Shown piece by piece: positions 1 through 11,938 of a stretch of DNA of 64,000 nucleotides (the first letter of the stretch is position 1; each line of letters starts with the position of its first letter). Location of the stretch: the NCBI GenBank assembly GCA_020747015.1, contig JAGTJM010000013.1, positions 186,001 to 250,000 on the forward strand, read 5' to 3'. The translations under genes were made by a program, and so were the position numbers. This stretch comes from Pyrenochaeta sp. MPI-SDFR-AT-0127 (lineage: Eukaryota; Ascomycota; Dothideomycetes; Pleosporales; Cucurbitariaceae). The notes under the pieces are model-generated. The model was not told the origin of the DNA. It made no database searches and saw only the letters and a list, made by a program, of their open reading frames with translations.

Positions 1-1277
1 GAGATTGTCTCGATTGTTTTTGCCACTTTTTTCTTATACTTCCTCCGGGTTGGTTACGTACACACGGACGGAGGAGTTCGCATTCGTTCAGCATCCGACC
101 GCCTGGGGCCTGCATTGGTTCGGCTTTGGTCAAGGCCTCCGGACAATTTCTTGCATTCATTTGTCGCCATTTCTTTCACGTTACATTCATGTTGCATTGC
201 ATAGTCGGTCGTTGTCGTCTTTTTTTCCGTGCCCATATTGTTCGCATAGACGGTCATGTTCGTTCGTATACTCTCGCTATATAGACAGGGGTGGACAGTT
301 TGATACCCCAGATTTTGCAGATTCCTCTGAAGGCTAAATGGAAACGAGGCCATTGCCTGGAAACCAGTGACCAAGGAAGGGAATTGGTGGAATTGGACTG
401 TACATAGATATCGCTTATAGACTGTTTGACGTTGGGCATATGCTTAACAGAAACCTGATATAGCCACCCTTTCTCCACATTTGCGACCGTTTGGATGCTT
501 CTCGGCTAAAAGGTCGTGCAGGATCGATCTGGGCTTCGACAAGGCTTTCTTCGAATCCCCCGACTACGGCGCCATGGGCGCTTAATGTCTGTATTATAGG
601 GTACTCAGAGGATAATAGTCGAGGCTAGACACCCTTTCACAGGAACGGGCGGCACAGAGGGGGAAAGGACCGGCTCGATAAACGAGATCAAACGCCCCAC
701 GGGCCGAAGACGTGCTTTAACCATTATGCAAATGCTTAGTTGTTGAATGGGATTGCTTATGCGAGGTTCGGTCGAGTGTTTCTTTCTGGAAGGACTCGCC
801 AGGCTAGAGGCACACTGGCCCTATGCCTTGTGGACCTTGACACCATTGGCCTGTGCGAGAGGGCAGCGACAGAGTGGGGCTTATCGATAACACATATAGC
901 AGTGATCGACGAACCTTGGGGCAGCATAATTAGTGACAGCTGTCGCCCATGCCATTGCAGTACGCTCAATCATGGGGCGTGTCGCATGAGGAACGATATC
1001 TCTTCAACCCACTCTTCAGAAAATTTGATCTAAACTAAAACGCGACGCTTCTTCGCCATCAACAAGTCGGGCCTCCCCCCCCCCCCCACCGCGGAGCTTC
1101 CCCACGTGCAAGCTTGAACGCTTGGCTTGCACGCCGTCAATCAACATGGGGCTTGGCTACTCTCCCACTCCCACACCGCTGCCCGACTCGAGAGCAGCGG
1201 CGCCGTTCCTCTTACCTTGACCATCCTTCATCCTTTCTCTCGACCCACAGTCCAATTTGTGCATCATTGCCTGAAAA
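1..1277. other. Intergenic region upstream of the CDF gene
   Basis: No coding region could be supported. The open frames are short, overlap on both strands and match no family I know. The stretch holds a run of about 14 C residues near 1074-1087 and a hairpin-capable inverted repeat at 1105-1133. The last 150 bases are CT-rich, as is usual for a fungal promoter or 5' leader of the gene starting at 1278. Confidence 0.5.
1105..1133. repeat. Perfect 9-bp inverted repeat upstream of the CDF gene
   Basis: CGTGCAAGC at 1105-1113 is followed after 11 nt by its exact reverse complement GCTTGCACG at 1125-1133. It lies about 145 nt before the ATG of the cation transporter. It could be a dimeric factor site or an RNA hairpin in the leader. 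No function is shown. Confidence 0.6.
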
Positions 1278-2753
1278 ATGTCGTCCGAACCAGATCTTCA
1301 CCGCGCAATATCCATGAAACCGCTCCCGTTCCAACTTCACAACTATCCCGACCGTCCGGAACGAACCGCAAGTCCTCACAAACACCTGAGCAGCTCCAGC
1401 TCCCATCAGCATCCCTCTTCAGACACCACAGGAGGGAAGTACGATGGCAATAGTACCGCTATCGAGACATTAGCACCCACCAGCGACCATGACCCCGTTG
1501 CCCGCCATGTACCAGCCCGCACCAGCACCGACAATGATGTCGAAAGCCAGTCGCCACCGGGCTATACACCAGACAACGACCCGTACAGGCTGTCTGCGGC
1601 GATAAAGCATGAAGCCGAGCTCGCACTCATCCGCGCCAACACTTCTCGGAAACGGGATGGTTGCGGGCCCATTATACTCAACACCAAAGCACGCAGCGCG
1701 AAGAAACTTGAAGAATTCTACGAGACACAGAACGAGAATATCGAGCGCCTCCTGAAGCCTGTCGACGATCACAGGAGAGCAGCCAAGGAAGAGGGCGATG
1801 CAAATCATCTGAAATACAAGATTGCCGTTATTGGAAGTTTTGTGGCAAATATCATTTTGGCAATCCTTCAGCTCTACGCCGCCATCTCTTCCAAATCACT
1901 CTCCCTGTTCACCACAATGGCCGACTCGCTGTTCGACCCGCTCTCCAACCTCACTCTTATAATGTGCAATCGCGCTGTTGCACGTGTTGACGCACGAAAG
2001 TTCCCTTCTGGAAAGGCAAGGATTGAGACGGCTGGTAACCTGTCCTTTTGTGCCCTTATGATCACAGTTTCCGTGGTTATCATTGTCGAGTCCATACGCA
2101 CCGTCGCTGAACACAAAGGACCTGAAGTTAATGATTTCTTTCTCCCTTCTGTCATCGCTGTCAGCATCGCTTTCGCGACGAAATTCAGCTTGTTTTTGTA
2201 CTGCTGGGCACTGCGAAATAAGTACAGTCAGGTTCGGATTCTATGGGAGGATCACCGCAATGATCTCTTCATCAATGGTTTTGGTGTGTTGACCAGTGTT
2301 GGTGGTTCCAAGTTGAAGTGGTGGCTCGACCCTATGGGTGCCATGATCCTCTCCGTCCTCATCATCTTCCTTTGGAGCCGAACTGCGTATAGCGAGTTCC
2401 AACTCCTTATTGGAGTGACAGCAGACACCTCCATGCTCCAACACATCACCTACATCTGTAAGCTTCTTTATGCGCCTTTTCCCAACCCATCTCACTAACA
2501 TTTAACGACAGCCATGACACACTCCCCTGCTATCCGCCAAATCGACACTGTGCGCGCGTATCACTCTGGCCCTCGCCTCATTGTCGAAGTCGACATCGTT
2601 ATGGACCCCGAGGAGACGCTCCGGGCCACTCACGATGTCGCCGAGGAACTCCAAATCAAGTTAGAAAGCTTGCCTGATGTAGAGAGAGCCTACGTGCATG
2701 TTGATTATGAGACGGACCATCGCCCAGAACATTCTCTCAAGAAGGAGTTGTAA
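1278..2753 (+). CDS. Cation diffusion facilitator (Mn-type CDF transporter)
   Basis: Exons 1278-2457 and 2512-2753 join across a 54-nt GT-AG intron to give 473 residues. A long polar N-terminus (about 180 residues, rich in Ser, His and Asp) is followed by several membrane helices and a soluble C-terminal domain (from about residue 395), the usual CDF layout. The metal-site motifs are D216-S-L-F-D220 in one helix and D325-H-R-N-D329 in a later one. The DxxxD pattern in both helices marks the manganese-transporting group, in contrast to HxxxD of zinc transporters. By family it exchanges Mn2+ for protons, probably at an organelle or Golgi membrane. Substrate and location are inferred. The start is the first ATG after a CT-rich leader. 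Confidence 0.93.
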
Positions 2754-3334
2754 GTGCTGTAAAAGTGGTTGTTGTAAAAGACAAAATATAGAGTATATAC
2801 AGACACAGCTTGGCATGACTACCAACGCTAGTTCAAAATGGGCCTCTAGAAAAGCGGTATATATTGTCACAGGGCGTTGATTTCCCGGCGGCATCACAAG
2901 TTTATATTTGCTACTAGTATGTAATCATCTCTAATCTCATCGCCTCCGTTACACGCATCACTTCTAGTGAGCGCTCAAGGACATTTACATTGATATGGAT
3001 ATCGCTGTGACAATTGCAGGGAATGTTCTTTCCAGACTTCGACACAACTTTTCCTACTAGCTACTTGATACGTGCTACTTGCTGCTTGTGTCGGCTCCAC
3101 TTTGTTTGGAATACTAATCTACTGTGTTGGTCTGTTGTGGTGAACGTGAACGCAACGGTGACCTAATTCACCGCCCAAGCTTAACAGGTACTTGCGCGAG
3201 TACTTGTCAAGCACGCCTAACTACGATTTGCTACTGCTCCACCATCCTTCTAGATAATCTCCGTTCAATTTGGCTCTATAGCATCCTCGTACTTCCCGCA
3301 CAAAAGCAACGACTCGCAGGTACGCAAATAGACG
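2754..3334. other. Intergenic region
   Basis: About 580 nt between two plus-strand genes. I see no open frame or RNA gene of note. It contains the 3' end of the CDF transcript and the promoter of the next gene. Confidence 0.5.
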
Positions 3335-4375
3335 ATGATACGCGAGACTGTCACCTACCCACAAATCTACGTCACGCCCGCAAGCAACTCATGCTTGATG
3401 TCTTCAATATCTTACGAGCATGTCTTAGCCTGCAGACATATTGTTGTCACTCCAGAACCGGACGAAGCCTGCGCACCCAATTGCCACCACGTTGCGAGTG
3501 GCGAAAGCAGGTTCTCCAGATCTCGACGCACGAAAATTAGCAAGAAGCATTTCTACTGCGACGCGTGTGTGGAGTCTGCGAATGAGTTGCTAATACCTCA
3601 TGCTGCGACGGCTACACAAGCAGGTAATGTGTTGAGCTGTCCGTCACACTGTGAAGAAAAAGATGCTGATAGTGGCTAAATAGAAACTTTGCGAGCTGAT
3701 CTGCGACTGACGGAAGCAAAGAATCGCGGCAAGGAGACTTCGTATCGGAAATGCTATATAGCCCTTCAGATTACATCGGTGCCATGCGAGAGTGATGGTG
3801 AGGCACCGAGAGAGTATGTTCCCAGGAAGAAACACCATCCATTCGACACTTCGACTCCTCAAATCGGCGACATAATGTTCGAAGATATCGACCCGAAGCT
3901 AGCTAAAGAAATACTCAAAGAAAGAGAACGTGTAGTCGCATTGGATGCTAGTCAAAGTTCAGGCAGCCGTTACTCAGACAACGAGTCCCAGAGCTCAGAC
4001 GAAGAAGACGAATCGACCGATACGCATCTCACAATTTCCGACACGGATGCGGAGTGGACATGTCCAGAAGGACCAGAGTCTCTTTGCAGTCCAGAAGAAT
4101 TGTCCATCCCCGCAGTCTCTGCTTCGCGTGCTCACGCCCGCGCCCGCGCCCGCGCCCTTGCCCGCCCCATCATCGATAGCTCGAGTCCGCGATGTCCTAC
4201 CATTACCCCACTGTCTGCAAGAAAGCGTATGGAATTCATGACTGAGGAGTCGGAAGACTCGGAGGTAGTGTGTATTACGCCTCCGCAGGCAAAACGTATG
4301 CGAACGACTTCCGCTACCGCAACGGTTGCACGGAGACGGGCGCGGCCGCGAAATGCGAGGCTTTGGCAGAGGTGA
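3335..4375 (+). CDS. Hypothetical Cys-rich, acidic protein (orphan)
   Basis: Exons 3335-3623 and 3684-4375 (60-nt intron, phase 1) give 326 residues. An in-frame TAG lies just upstream of the ATG, so the start is bounded. The first 100 residues carry Cys and His in a spacing that could bind metal (CRHIVVTPEPDEACAPNCHH, then FYCDAC). A basic stretch follows, then a long low-complexity half with acidic Ser/Asp/Glu runs and an alternating Ala-Arg tract coded by a GC-rich hexamer repeat at about 4132-4163. I recognise no domain. It looks like a lineage-specific nuclear-type protein, but that is a guess. The intron is supported because it keeps the frame across the join and removes a stop. Confidence 0.7.
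4132..4163 (+). repeat. GC-rich CCCGCG hexanucleotide microsatellite (coding)
   Basis: Repeats of cgcccg inside the orphan gene encode an Ala-Arg alternation. Such tracts change length readily by slippage. Confidence 0.7.
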
Positions 4376-4976
4376 GATTTGGTTTACACGAGCTGAGATT
4401 GGAGTTCTGGATGAATATGTTTGAGATTCCAAGCTTAGGAATGGGAGGAGTCAACGATACAACGGCGGAAACATCGCTTGGTTGCTTTGAATATTGCACG
4501 CCTAGTTCAATATATGTGAGGCAAGTTTATGCGACGAGACTGTAAACAAGTTCATTAAGAGGAAACTTGGTTTATATCGCTCAAAGGCTTGATAGTTGGC
4601 CTTTTAAAGGCGTCGTCATCTCAATTCTTTCGATCCATGGGTAATCATATGTATCGAAGTTCCACGACACTGATTTAGACTTCATCCATTAGTTCTAGAT
4701 ACCTATTATGACTGAATACTGTGGTAGTATGATTGAAGAGAGATGGAAAGTAGCACCGTCCATAGCTGAACGACGACCTTAATTTGACATGAATTACGAA
4801 ACTGTAAGGGCAAAAAGTGAGGAAGAGACAGGTATGAGACAAATGGTGAATGAATGGATACGGTAGACGGGTGTGATGATATGAGACAATGTTTACCGCG
4901 AGGTCGAACCTCGATTTGCTCTGATCCAAGATGGAGGTAATTTCGATTCGCACCCTGGATTCTAAGGTTTTTTGGC
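4376..4976. other. Convergent intergenic region
   Basis: About 600 nt, fairly AT-rich, between the stop codons of two converging genes. It should hold both 3' UTRs. No gene was supported. Confidence 0.5.
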
Positions 4977-6615
4977 TTATTTTTTTCCTATCACGCGTAC
5001 ACCCCTACTATGTCGACTTGGGGCTGGAATAAAATAGTCACGCACAAACTTGACATCGCGCTCGTACTGTGTGTCGTACAATTGTAACTGAGTCCCAAGC
5101 CTTCTGAACATATATCCGAGCGTTAAATATAGCTCCGCGTATGCTAATCGCATACCAACGCACTGTCGTGTTCCACGGCCAAAGTTGTTTAGATGTGATC
5201 GCAGACGTTGACGCTCTGCAGGTTCAAGATTCAGCCACCGCTCCGGCCTGAATTCTTCTGGCTGAGGAAAAATTTTCTGGTTGCGATGAAGCATGTAGGC
5301 GGAGTAGCCGACAGGCGTGCCTGGCGGGATCACCCAGCCATTATAGTGCAATGTGTCGTTTGGGTGAGAGCGTGAGAGTCGGTGCATGGAGCCGTATGAA
5401 AGCCGGAGCCCTTCGTCCATAACGGCATTAAAGTAGGGCAGCGATTCGAAAGCTTGTTGGCTAGGCGAAGATGTCGGGTCTGGCATAGCGCATTCCAATT
5501 CTTCTAGCAACTTCTTCAGGATTTCCGGGTCCTTCAATATGAAGTATGTTGTTAAGGACAGTATGTGTGCTGACGTCAACGTCCCTGCCCCAACCAGCGA
5601 TGCAGCTTCACACTTCATGCGCTGCTCTGTCTTCTCAAACGATGGTAACGTTGGCTCGTTGAGAATTTCATGGAAGATGGTCACATGGGTTGTTTTATCC
5701 TGCTCTCCACCACGCATAACGGCGCGGACCTGTGAAGCATACTCGACATCTTGTTGACGAATGAGGTAGATTGCATCGTCGGCGCGTTTGACCCAACTGT
5801 CAGGCAGTTTGTCAAGCAATGGAAGCAGCCAGGGAAACTGTTTGATGCTGTGTCAAGTCGTTAGTATGGGGCTTGACGGCAACGGGAATACAATTGGACG
5901 CTTACAGCGGTGTGAAAGTACAGTGTATTTGCATCCAATCGTACCAATGGGGCGCAAAATCTTCTTTCTGCAAACAGTTACGACTGAAAGAGAAGCAGTA
6001 TTCAGTAATGACGTCCTGCGTCAAGGCCGAATATGCGTGTACGAGGTTGACAGTCTTCCCTGTTTGGATGCTTTCCTCAACCTTTTGAGTCAATGTGTTC
6101 ACCAACTCTTTCAGAACTGGCTCTAGCTTGCGAATGTATACGGGTGACAGGAACTTGGCAAATGCTGCACGGCGCACTTTGTGCATATGGTGCCCAATGG
6201 TACCGAATGTCATAGCGACATTACCAAACATACCGGCAGACCACCAGAACTTGTCAACATCTTTTCCAATTGACGGGTACAGCTTGCTCATGAAGTCGAG
6301 ATCGGTATCGTTGATGTGTAGCTCGTACGGATTGATTCGAATAATGGGTCCAAATTCTTCGTGCATTCTTTCGATCTCGTACACATATGCTCCGCCCTTG
6401 ACGACATCGTAGTAAAACTCATACCAGAAAGTCACCGCCGCAAGCTTTCGTCCAGGGAATTTTGCAACGGGGGATAGATATAGCCTCCAAATTGCGCCGT
6501 ATATGGTGTAGAGCACTGTAGCGAGGGTACCGGCCACGATCAAGGTTGCTGTGAGACTCATACTGTAGGCAGTATCCTGGGAGGAAAGGATGCTCGAACT
6601 GATGGTCAATTGCAT
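4977..6615 (-). CDS. Cytochrome P450 monooxygenase
   Basis: Exons 6615-5906 and 5847-4977 (58-nt intron, minus strand) give 526 residues, normal for a fungal class II P450. A hydrophobic N-terminal anchor (about residues 20-45) precedes a Pro-containing linker. Seen motifs: helix-I stretch AGTLTS near 324-329, K-helix ExxR (E382, R385), the PERW motif, and the heme-ligand loop FGRGTRQCVG at 459-468 with ligand Cys466. It should be ER-bound and use NADPH-P450 reductase. The overall look resembles fungal P450s annotated as trichodiene oxygenase or benzoate 4-monooxygenase-like, but substrate cannot be read from sequence. No biosynthetic core enzyme is nearby, so this is not an obvious cluster. 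Confidence 0.93.
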
Positions 6616-7340
6616 AGGACGAACAGACTGTACATGACTAAGGACATAACTTGAGTGATTGCGGCTGCCTCGATGTGGCGCGCGCTATATATTCGCTCTG
6701 CTGAATTGAGGCAGATCTGCAGTGTGAACGGGCGTGCAGAAGGCACATTGAGATCCGAGAGTTTCGGGGATAGGTGGGTATGACGATGATTGGCCTGGAA
6801 AGATTTCAGGAGTAGGAAAAACAATGTCGTGCAGCCATAGGCTACCTGATGCAAACTTTACGGCCCTACTATTCACACTTTTCGGTAGTTGGATAGGCTC
6901 ATTCTCACCATCGACTCATGAAGCTTGAGGGTGACGTCTATATATATGTTGTTAACCAATTTCAATAAAACGTTACCCACACGTCGAAGCCTCGACCATC
7001 CACTCATAAGCTAAAGGTAAGATGCAATTAACTCCCTTTGTCGTGCTGATACTGTTGTTGTTTTTTTTTTTTTGGAGGGAAGCGAGAGTGGCGGTTGGCG
7101 TTGCTCTGGGGCTTCCCATAGTTTCGATACGAGTTCAACAGAGGGTGATTGGTTAGCTTACGAGTGCTACTATTATATGTGTTGCGATGAACGAAAGACC
7201 AAATGGCCGCTGATTCAAGAACAATGGGGCGTGAGACAAGGTTGTCCATGCAGCGGGTATGGCGGAGATAAAGCGGGAACATTCGGCGCTCGGTGTTTCG
7301 TCAAGTGCCAAAAAATATCCGACTTCACGCGCCAGCTCCA
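6616..7340. other. Divergent promoter region
   Basis: About 725 nt between the P450 and RCM1, transcribed apart. It includes a 14-nt T run near 7064-7077. No gene supported. Short frames here are not conserved-looking. Confidence 0.5.
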
Positions 7341-9109
7341 ATGTCTCTCTACTATGAGGCTGCCGCAATCCTTGCGAATACTGACAATATCGGCGGATCG
7401 TTGAAGTCGCGCATATTCAAGAAGAAGGACTTGAAGAGCACGCCGGGGCAGCTCTTCGCACTCATTGCAGAGACGTCCAAATGGTCTATAATACTCAAGG
7501 AAGTCATTGACAAGTGTGGATTGCTTGCAGAGGAGAAAAAGGTACTTTAGTTAGGGAACATTCCTTTGTCCTGCCGTAGCTTATCCTCCTTCAGCTCACT
7601 CCAGTCCTCGCCGTCCTCCTTACGCACGATTTGCTCCTCGCGAAGAATGGCGTTGCGGCACCCGCAACTCACGTACTCAAGCTCGCCATTACAAGGCATA
7701 AAGCTCGTCTCGGCGCCGGTCTTACTAAGGCTCGCATCAAACATGGACACGCCACACTAGACGCTTTTAGGGAAGCTGTGAATAATGGTGACCTGGATGA
7801 AGAAGATAAAGACATACTCAAGACCAGACATCCGCGTTGGGTGCGAGTAAACACCCTCAAGACAAGCTTGCATGAGCAGTTGTCGACCACATTTGCTGGA
7901 TTCGAGAGGACTGAAGACCTAGCAGAGGTGTTGTCTGCACCGAAGAGATCGAAGCTATATTTTGAGGATCCAAACATCCCGAATTTACTGGCATTTCCCT
8001 CTAGGATAGATTTGAGTAGGTCATCTGCGTATACGAGTGGCAAGATCATCTTCCAAGACAAGGCATCATGCTTTCCGGCTTATTTATTAGATCCAGGACC
8101 TGAAGATGGAGAGGTTATCGATGCTACTGCAGCGCCCGGCAACAAAACGACACATCTGGCAGCAATTATATCAAGCCAAGGCAGACCCTCACATGAGCAA
8201 AAGGTGATTGCGTTCGAGCGCGATAAGGGCAGGACCCTCATACTGCAAAAGATGGTCAAGCTCGCCTCGTCGGACAACGTTATCCGTGTGAAGGGGAGTA
8301 GCGACTTTCTGGCGGCTAAGCCTGGCTCAGATGAGTTCGCCAATGTCGGCGCCATATTGCTTGATCCAAGCTGCTCCGGGACTGGCATTGTTGGGCGAGA
8401 CGACGCCATAAAAATGCACCTGCCTGAAGCCCAAGGTGGTCGAGTAACCTCAGAAAAGCCTGAAAAAGGCAAGAAGCGAAAGAGAAGTGATGATGCTATT
8501 AAAACAGACGATTCTGCAGCGATTCTCAACGTAGATGTCGACGATTCAACGCCTGAGGAGACGCCATTCGTAGGCAAGCTATCCGAGCGACTTGCAGCTT
8601 TGTCGAGCTTTCAGCTTCACATCTTGACCCACGCCATGCGGTTTCCTAATGCACGTAAGATAACCTATTCTACGTGCTCGATACACTATGAAGAGAACGA
8701 GGGCGTGGTATTTCAAGCACTAGCAACTTCTGTTGCAAAAGAGCGAGGATGGAAAATTTTGAAGAGAGATGATCAAGTGAAAGGCTTGAAAAAGTGGCAC
8801 AGGCGAGGCGTTTGGGAAGAAGACAAACTCAACTACAACGTAGATGAGACCACGAAGGGTGATGTGTTAGATGCATGTATTCGGTGTGACAAAGGAACCA
8901 AGGAAGGCACCATGGGCTTCTTCGTTGCGGCTTTCATCCGAGAAGGAGAACCCGACCGGCCAGGATCTGCAGAAAGCGTTGTCCATGATGTCGAATGGGA
9001 TGGCTTCAGTGACAATGATGGGGATCAAGAATTGAAGGTCTTGAATGAATCAGTAACAGGAGCGTCGAAGAAGGGCAAGAAAAAGAAGCGAAAAGTAAAT
9101 AAGGACTAA
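7341..9109 (+). CDS. RCM1: 25S rRNA (cytosine-C5) methyltransferase, Rcm1/NSUN5 family
   Basis: Exons 7341-7541 and 7595-9109 (53-nt intron) give 571 residues. The start MSLYYEAAA is the usual beginning of this family, and the intron repairs the N-terminal domain. The C-terminal Rossmann domain shows the SAM motif DATAAPGNKTTH, the motif IV Cys in DPSCSGTG and the motif VI catalytic Cys in TYSTCS, so both family cysteines are present. A Lys/Arg-rich insertion (GKKRKRS) follows motif IV, and the tail KKGKKKKRK is a likely nucleolar signal. By homology it puts m5C on a conserved position of large-subunit rRNA (C2278 in yeast) during ribosome assembly in the nucleolus. Confidence 0.95.
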
Positions 9110-9328
9110 GCTGTGCAAGCTAAACAGTGGTGACGCTTCAGTGCAGAGATCGTTCCTAGGTAGGAGCATTGCATAATAAACATTGGCAGTCTCTATTACG
9201 GCCCTGCCTCCATTTCTTAGTAACTACCACCACTCTCACCTTGGTTTTTGCTCTCCCAATGAAGAACAATAACTCCATCACGCCACCTATGCAATACCTC
9301 TGGCTTATCAACACTTTTCCAAGTTCCT

Positions 9329-11856
9329 ATGCCACCAAACCACCCACCCATCATGTATCCGATTATTTCTCCCGTCAATATCTCCCGCCCTAGACTCAAG
9401 CAACTTGCCACCTGGATTCGCGATGACCTCGACATACTTGTAGCGCGTGAAGGCCCTGACGTCCTGCGGCCTGATGATCTCCTCATCTTGCATGACACAT
9501 TTGTAACCTTTCGAGTGGCAGACAATATCACAGTCTCGGACTTGCGAGCCACAGGCATTCACAAAGCCGTACAGGATATTTCAGGCGTTGCAACACGATG
9601 GCCCAGCCGACTTTGCGATGACTGTGATAAGATTATCTCTGTCTGGCAAGCAAAGTTTGGCCCGTTCAGAAACTTGCATCCTTTACTTTATGGGAGAGGT
9701 GGAAGATTAGAAGGCGTCTCCAGCATCATGGAGCACTCTCGTGAGGTAATTATTACTACTGCTCAGCTTTGATTGCATGTCTTGATGGCTATGTGTAGGC
9801 CCTTTTCAGGCGGTGGGCCAACACTTGTCCTGATAAACTCCATCCCAGGCGGTCTCACAGGCTCGGAGATGTGGGCTTTCGAGCTGGAGCGTAAGTATAG
9901 CAGAATCTCATGCGCAAATGCAGTGCTGATTTCCAAAATGAACAGATGGTGGATCAATTCCTTATTCGCGCATCATGCGGGCATCATTGGACTGGAGTCA
10001 GTCGAGGGTGGAATAACTTATGATAAGTATGGTGCATACGCCGTAGTACTCAAGGACACGGGTGAAGTTGAGGCAAGCTCCATGGAGCGCTTCACTTACA
10101 GATGCTCTCTAAACGACAAGGGTAAATATCGGCTTACTTCGGCCACCCCACGAAGCAGGGACCCCGTTCGAGTGCTTCGCAGCCACAGCATCAACAGTGT
10201 GTGGGGGCCAAAGGCTGGTATTAGATATGAAGGCTTGTAGGTGATTGGGTCACATGTTTTGTGTAATTGCTCACACGACGAAGGTATACAGTTAAAGGCT
10301 GGTCTATCAAAGCAGCCAAAAGTACAGATGTAACTGGTGGGGAATGGAAAGAAGGAGATATTGTCTTTGAGATTAGATTCGAGCGGTCAGACGCAGTGTC
10401 TGTGGAAGAGGTCACCCGCCGCCCAACAGCCGCTGAGGTAGACGATTATTCGGAGTACAAGCGTCTGCGCAAAGTGCATCGCGATAGGAAGCACAAGGGG
10501 CCTCCTGTCTCTGTCAGGACAGACTACCAGCATGCGACCAAAGCCTCCTCCCAATTTCCGCCGCAAGAGCCCACGATATCCCCAAGCGCAATACCGACAC
10601 CATCGCAAAATGGTTCTCCAAGTATATCCCGCCCTATGATATTCAAGCGTCCTCACTTTGATAGCCACTCACATGTGCACTTTTCGCTGGACGAGGATGT
10701 AGTCTCCCCAATGACTGTCCCCGGCGCGGATCATCAGGGTTCAGCGATAAGTAAGAGCAGTACGCTCGCGGTCCCAACTCAGCCCAATGCGCATCGTCCC
10801 CACAGTGGGAATGACTCAATTTCTAGCCATTCAAATGTGCATGGCAGCGGGGCAAAGTCGAATAACGGGAGTGCACAAACAACGGCCAGCACCCGGTCTC
10901 AAAATAGGGAGGTTGCGCCTTGGGTTGACTTTGACATCCCTTTGACCTTGCCACCTCCCATCGAACAACCTAGAATCATTCTCGAAGAGACCAATCCGGA
11001 GATTTCAAAGTCAACGTCCGATAAAAAGAAGGGATTCGTCAAAGTCGCACAACAGCACGTATATCACACTACGCAAGACGGTTCCGGTCTCCTCAGAGCA
11101 CAACGTGAGCGAAGAAAAAGTGGTGACATGAAGGACATGATTTCCAACCCCAGCCCTTCCTACTCGGCGAAGAGGGGTATACGGAAGTCGATATTCGTGC
11201 GGAGTCGAAATCCAATGGCCAAGCTCTTTGACGGCGTGGAGGAAGAGGCTACCGATTATTTTGGCAACGCTTCATTGCACGATAGGGCACCATCACACAG
11301 TACAGACCCGCCCGCCTCCAATCATCAGCGCTGTGAGCATTTCGCTTCGTCCGATGGCACTCTTCGCGTGCACTCTCCCATCCCGATCAGGCCACTCGAC
11401 ATCGAAAGCCCACTGAGTTTCTTTGGCATGGCAAGGCGCGATGCGATCTATCCTACCAACGACTTCGGATCCTTGTTCCCTAGCATACCCACTACAAAGG
11501 ACGACAACAAGAGTAACCCATTTTACCTCATAGATGAAGGAGACCCATTCGTCGAGGCGCAAATATTACCGAGCCTGGCCATGTCGTTACCCATCTCATT
11601 AAAGAATATCATCTCCTACCCTACGGCTGTTCCACCGATGACGAGCGTAACGCTGGCGCCTGCTCCTGTATTTGCTGAAGATAAGCAAAGCATCAGTAGT
11701 TCGCGGGCGGCGAATACACTGGAAACGATGATGCAGGATTTCCCGGGCGTGGATATCAAGGTTGCGTTCAAAGATCCCTTTAGCGACCCAACACACACTC
11801 ACAAGCCGCTGGAGTGGGAGACTAGTTTAGGAATCGCACCAGACGTCGTAGCTTGA
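9329..11856 (+). CDS. SRA-YDG domain protein (putative modified-cytosine reader)
   Basis: Four exons (9329-9745, 9799-9890, 9946-10236, 10284-11856) give 790 residues. Each join was chosen because it restores a continuous domain. An N-terminal all-helical-looking segment (about 10-165) ends in RRWANTCPDKLHPRRSHRLG. The SRA fold follows (about 165-320): AGIIGLE, GAYAVVLKD, then DPVRVLRSHS and the signature RYEGLYTVKGW, and EGDIVFEIRFER at the last strands. These line up with the GAYSxVLxGG, PVRVxR and RYDGxYxV blocks of UHRF1/SUVH-type SRA domains. The YDG triplet is YEG here. Residues 340-790 are Ser/Pro/Asp-rich and probably disordered. SRA domains flip out 5-methyl- or hydroxymethylcytosine, so a chromatin role in the nucleus is likely but inferred. 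Confidence 0.85.
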
Positions 11857-11938
11857 TCAAGACACAAAAAGGGTCAATTCGAGTTGTAGTATATCACCGT
11901 TTGGTTTTCATTAGAAGCTAATTTTTAATATTTATGGT

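Noticed and set aside
494..540. Resemblance to the start of U2 snRNA (CTTCTCGGCTAAAAGG)
   Set aside because: Only a short partial match in altered order; no Sm site or branch-binding region follows.
540..570. Possible tRNA T-loop (TTCGAATCCC)
   Set aside because: Flanking bases do not pair as a T-stem and no acceptor or anticodon arm can be built.
740..1033. 97-codon open frame
   Set aside because: Overlapped by an equal frame on the other strand, no domain likeness, no splice or leader support.
7341..11856. Functional pairing of the RNA m5C writer RCM1 with the SRA reader
   Set aside because: Both concern methylcytosine, but one acts on rRNA and the other on DNA; adjacency alone does not support a joint system.
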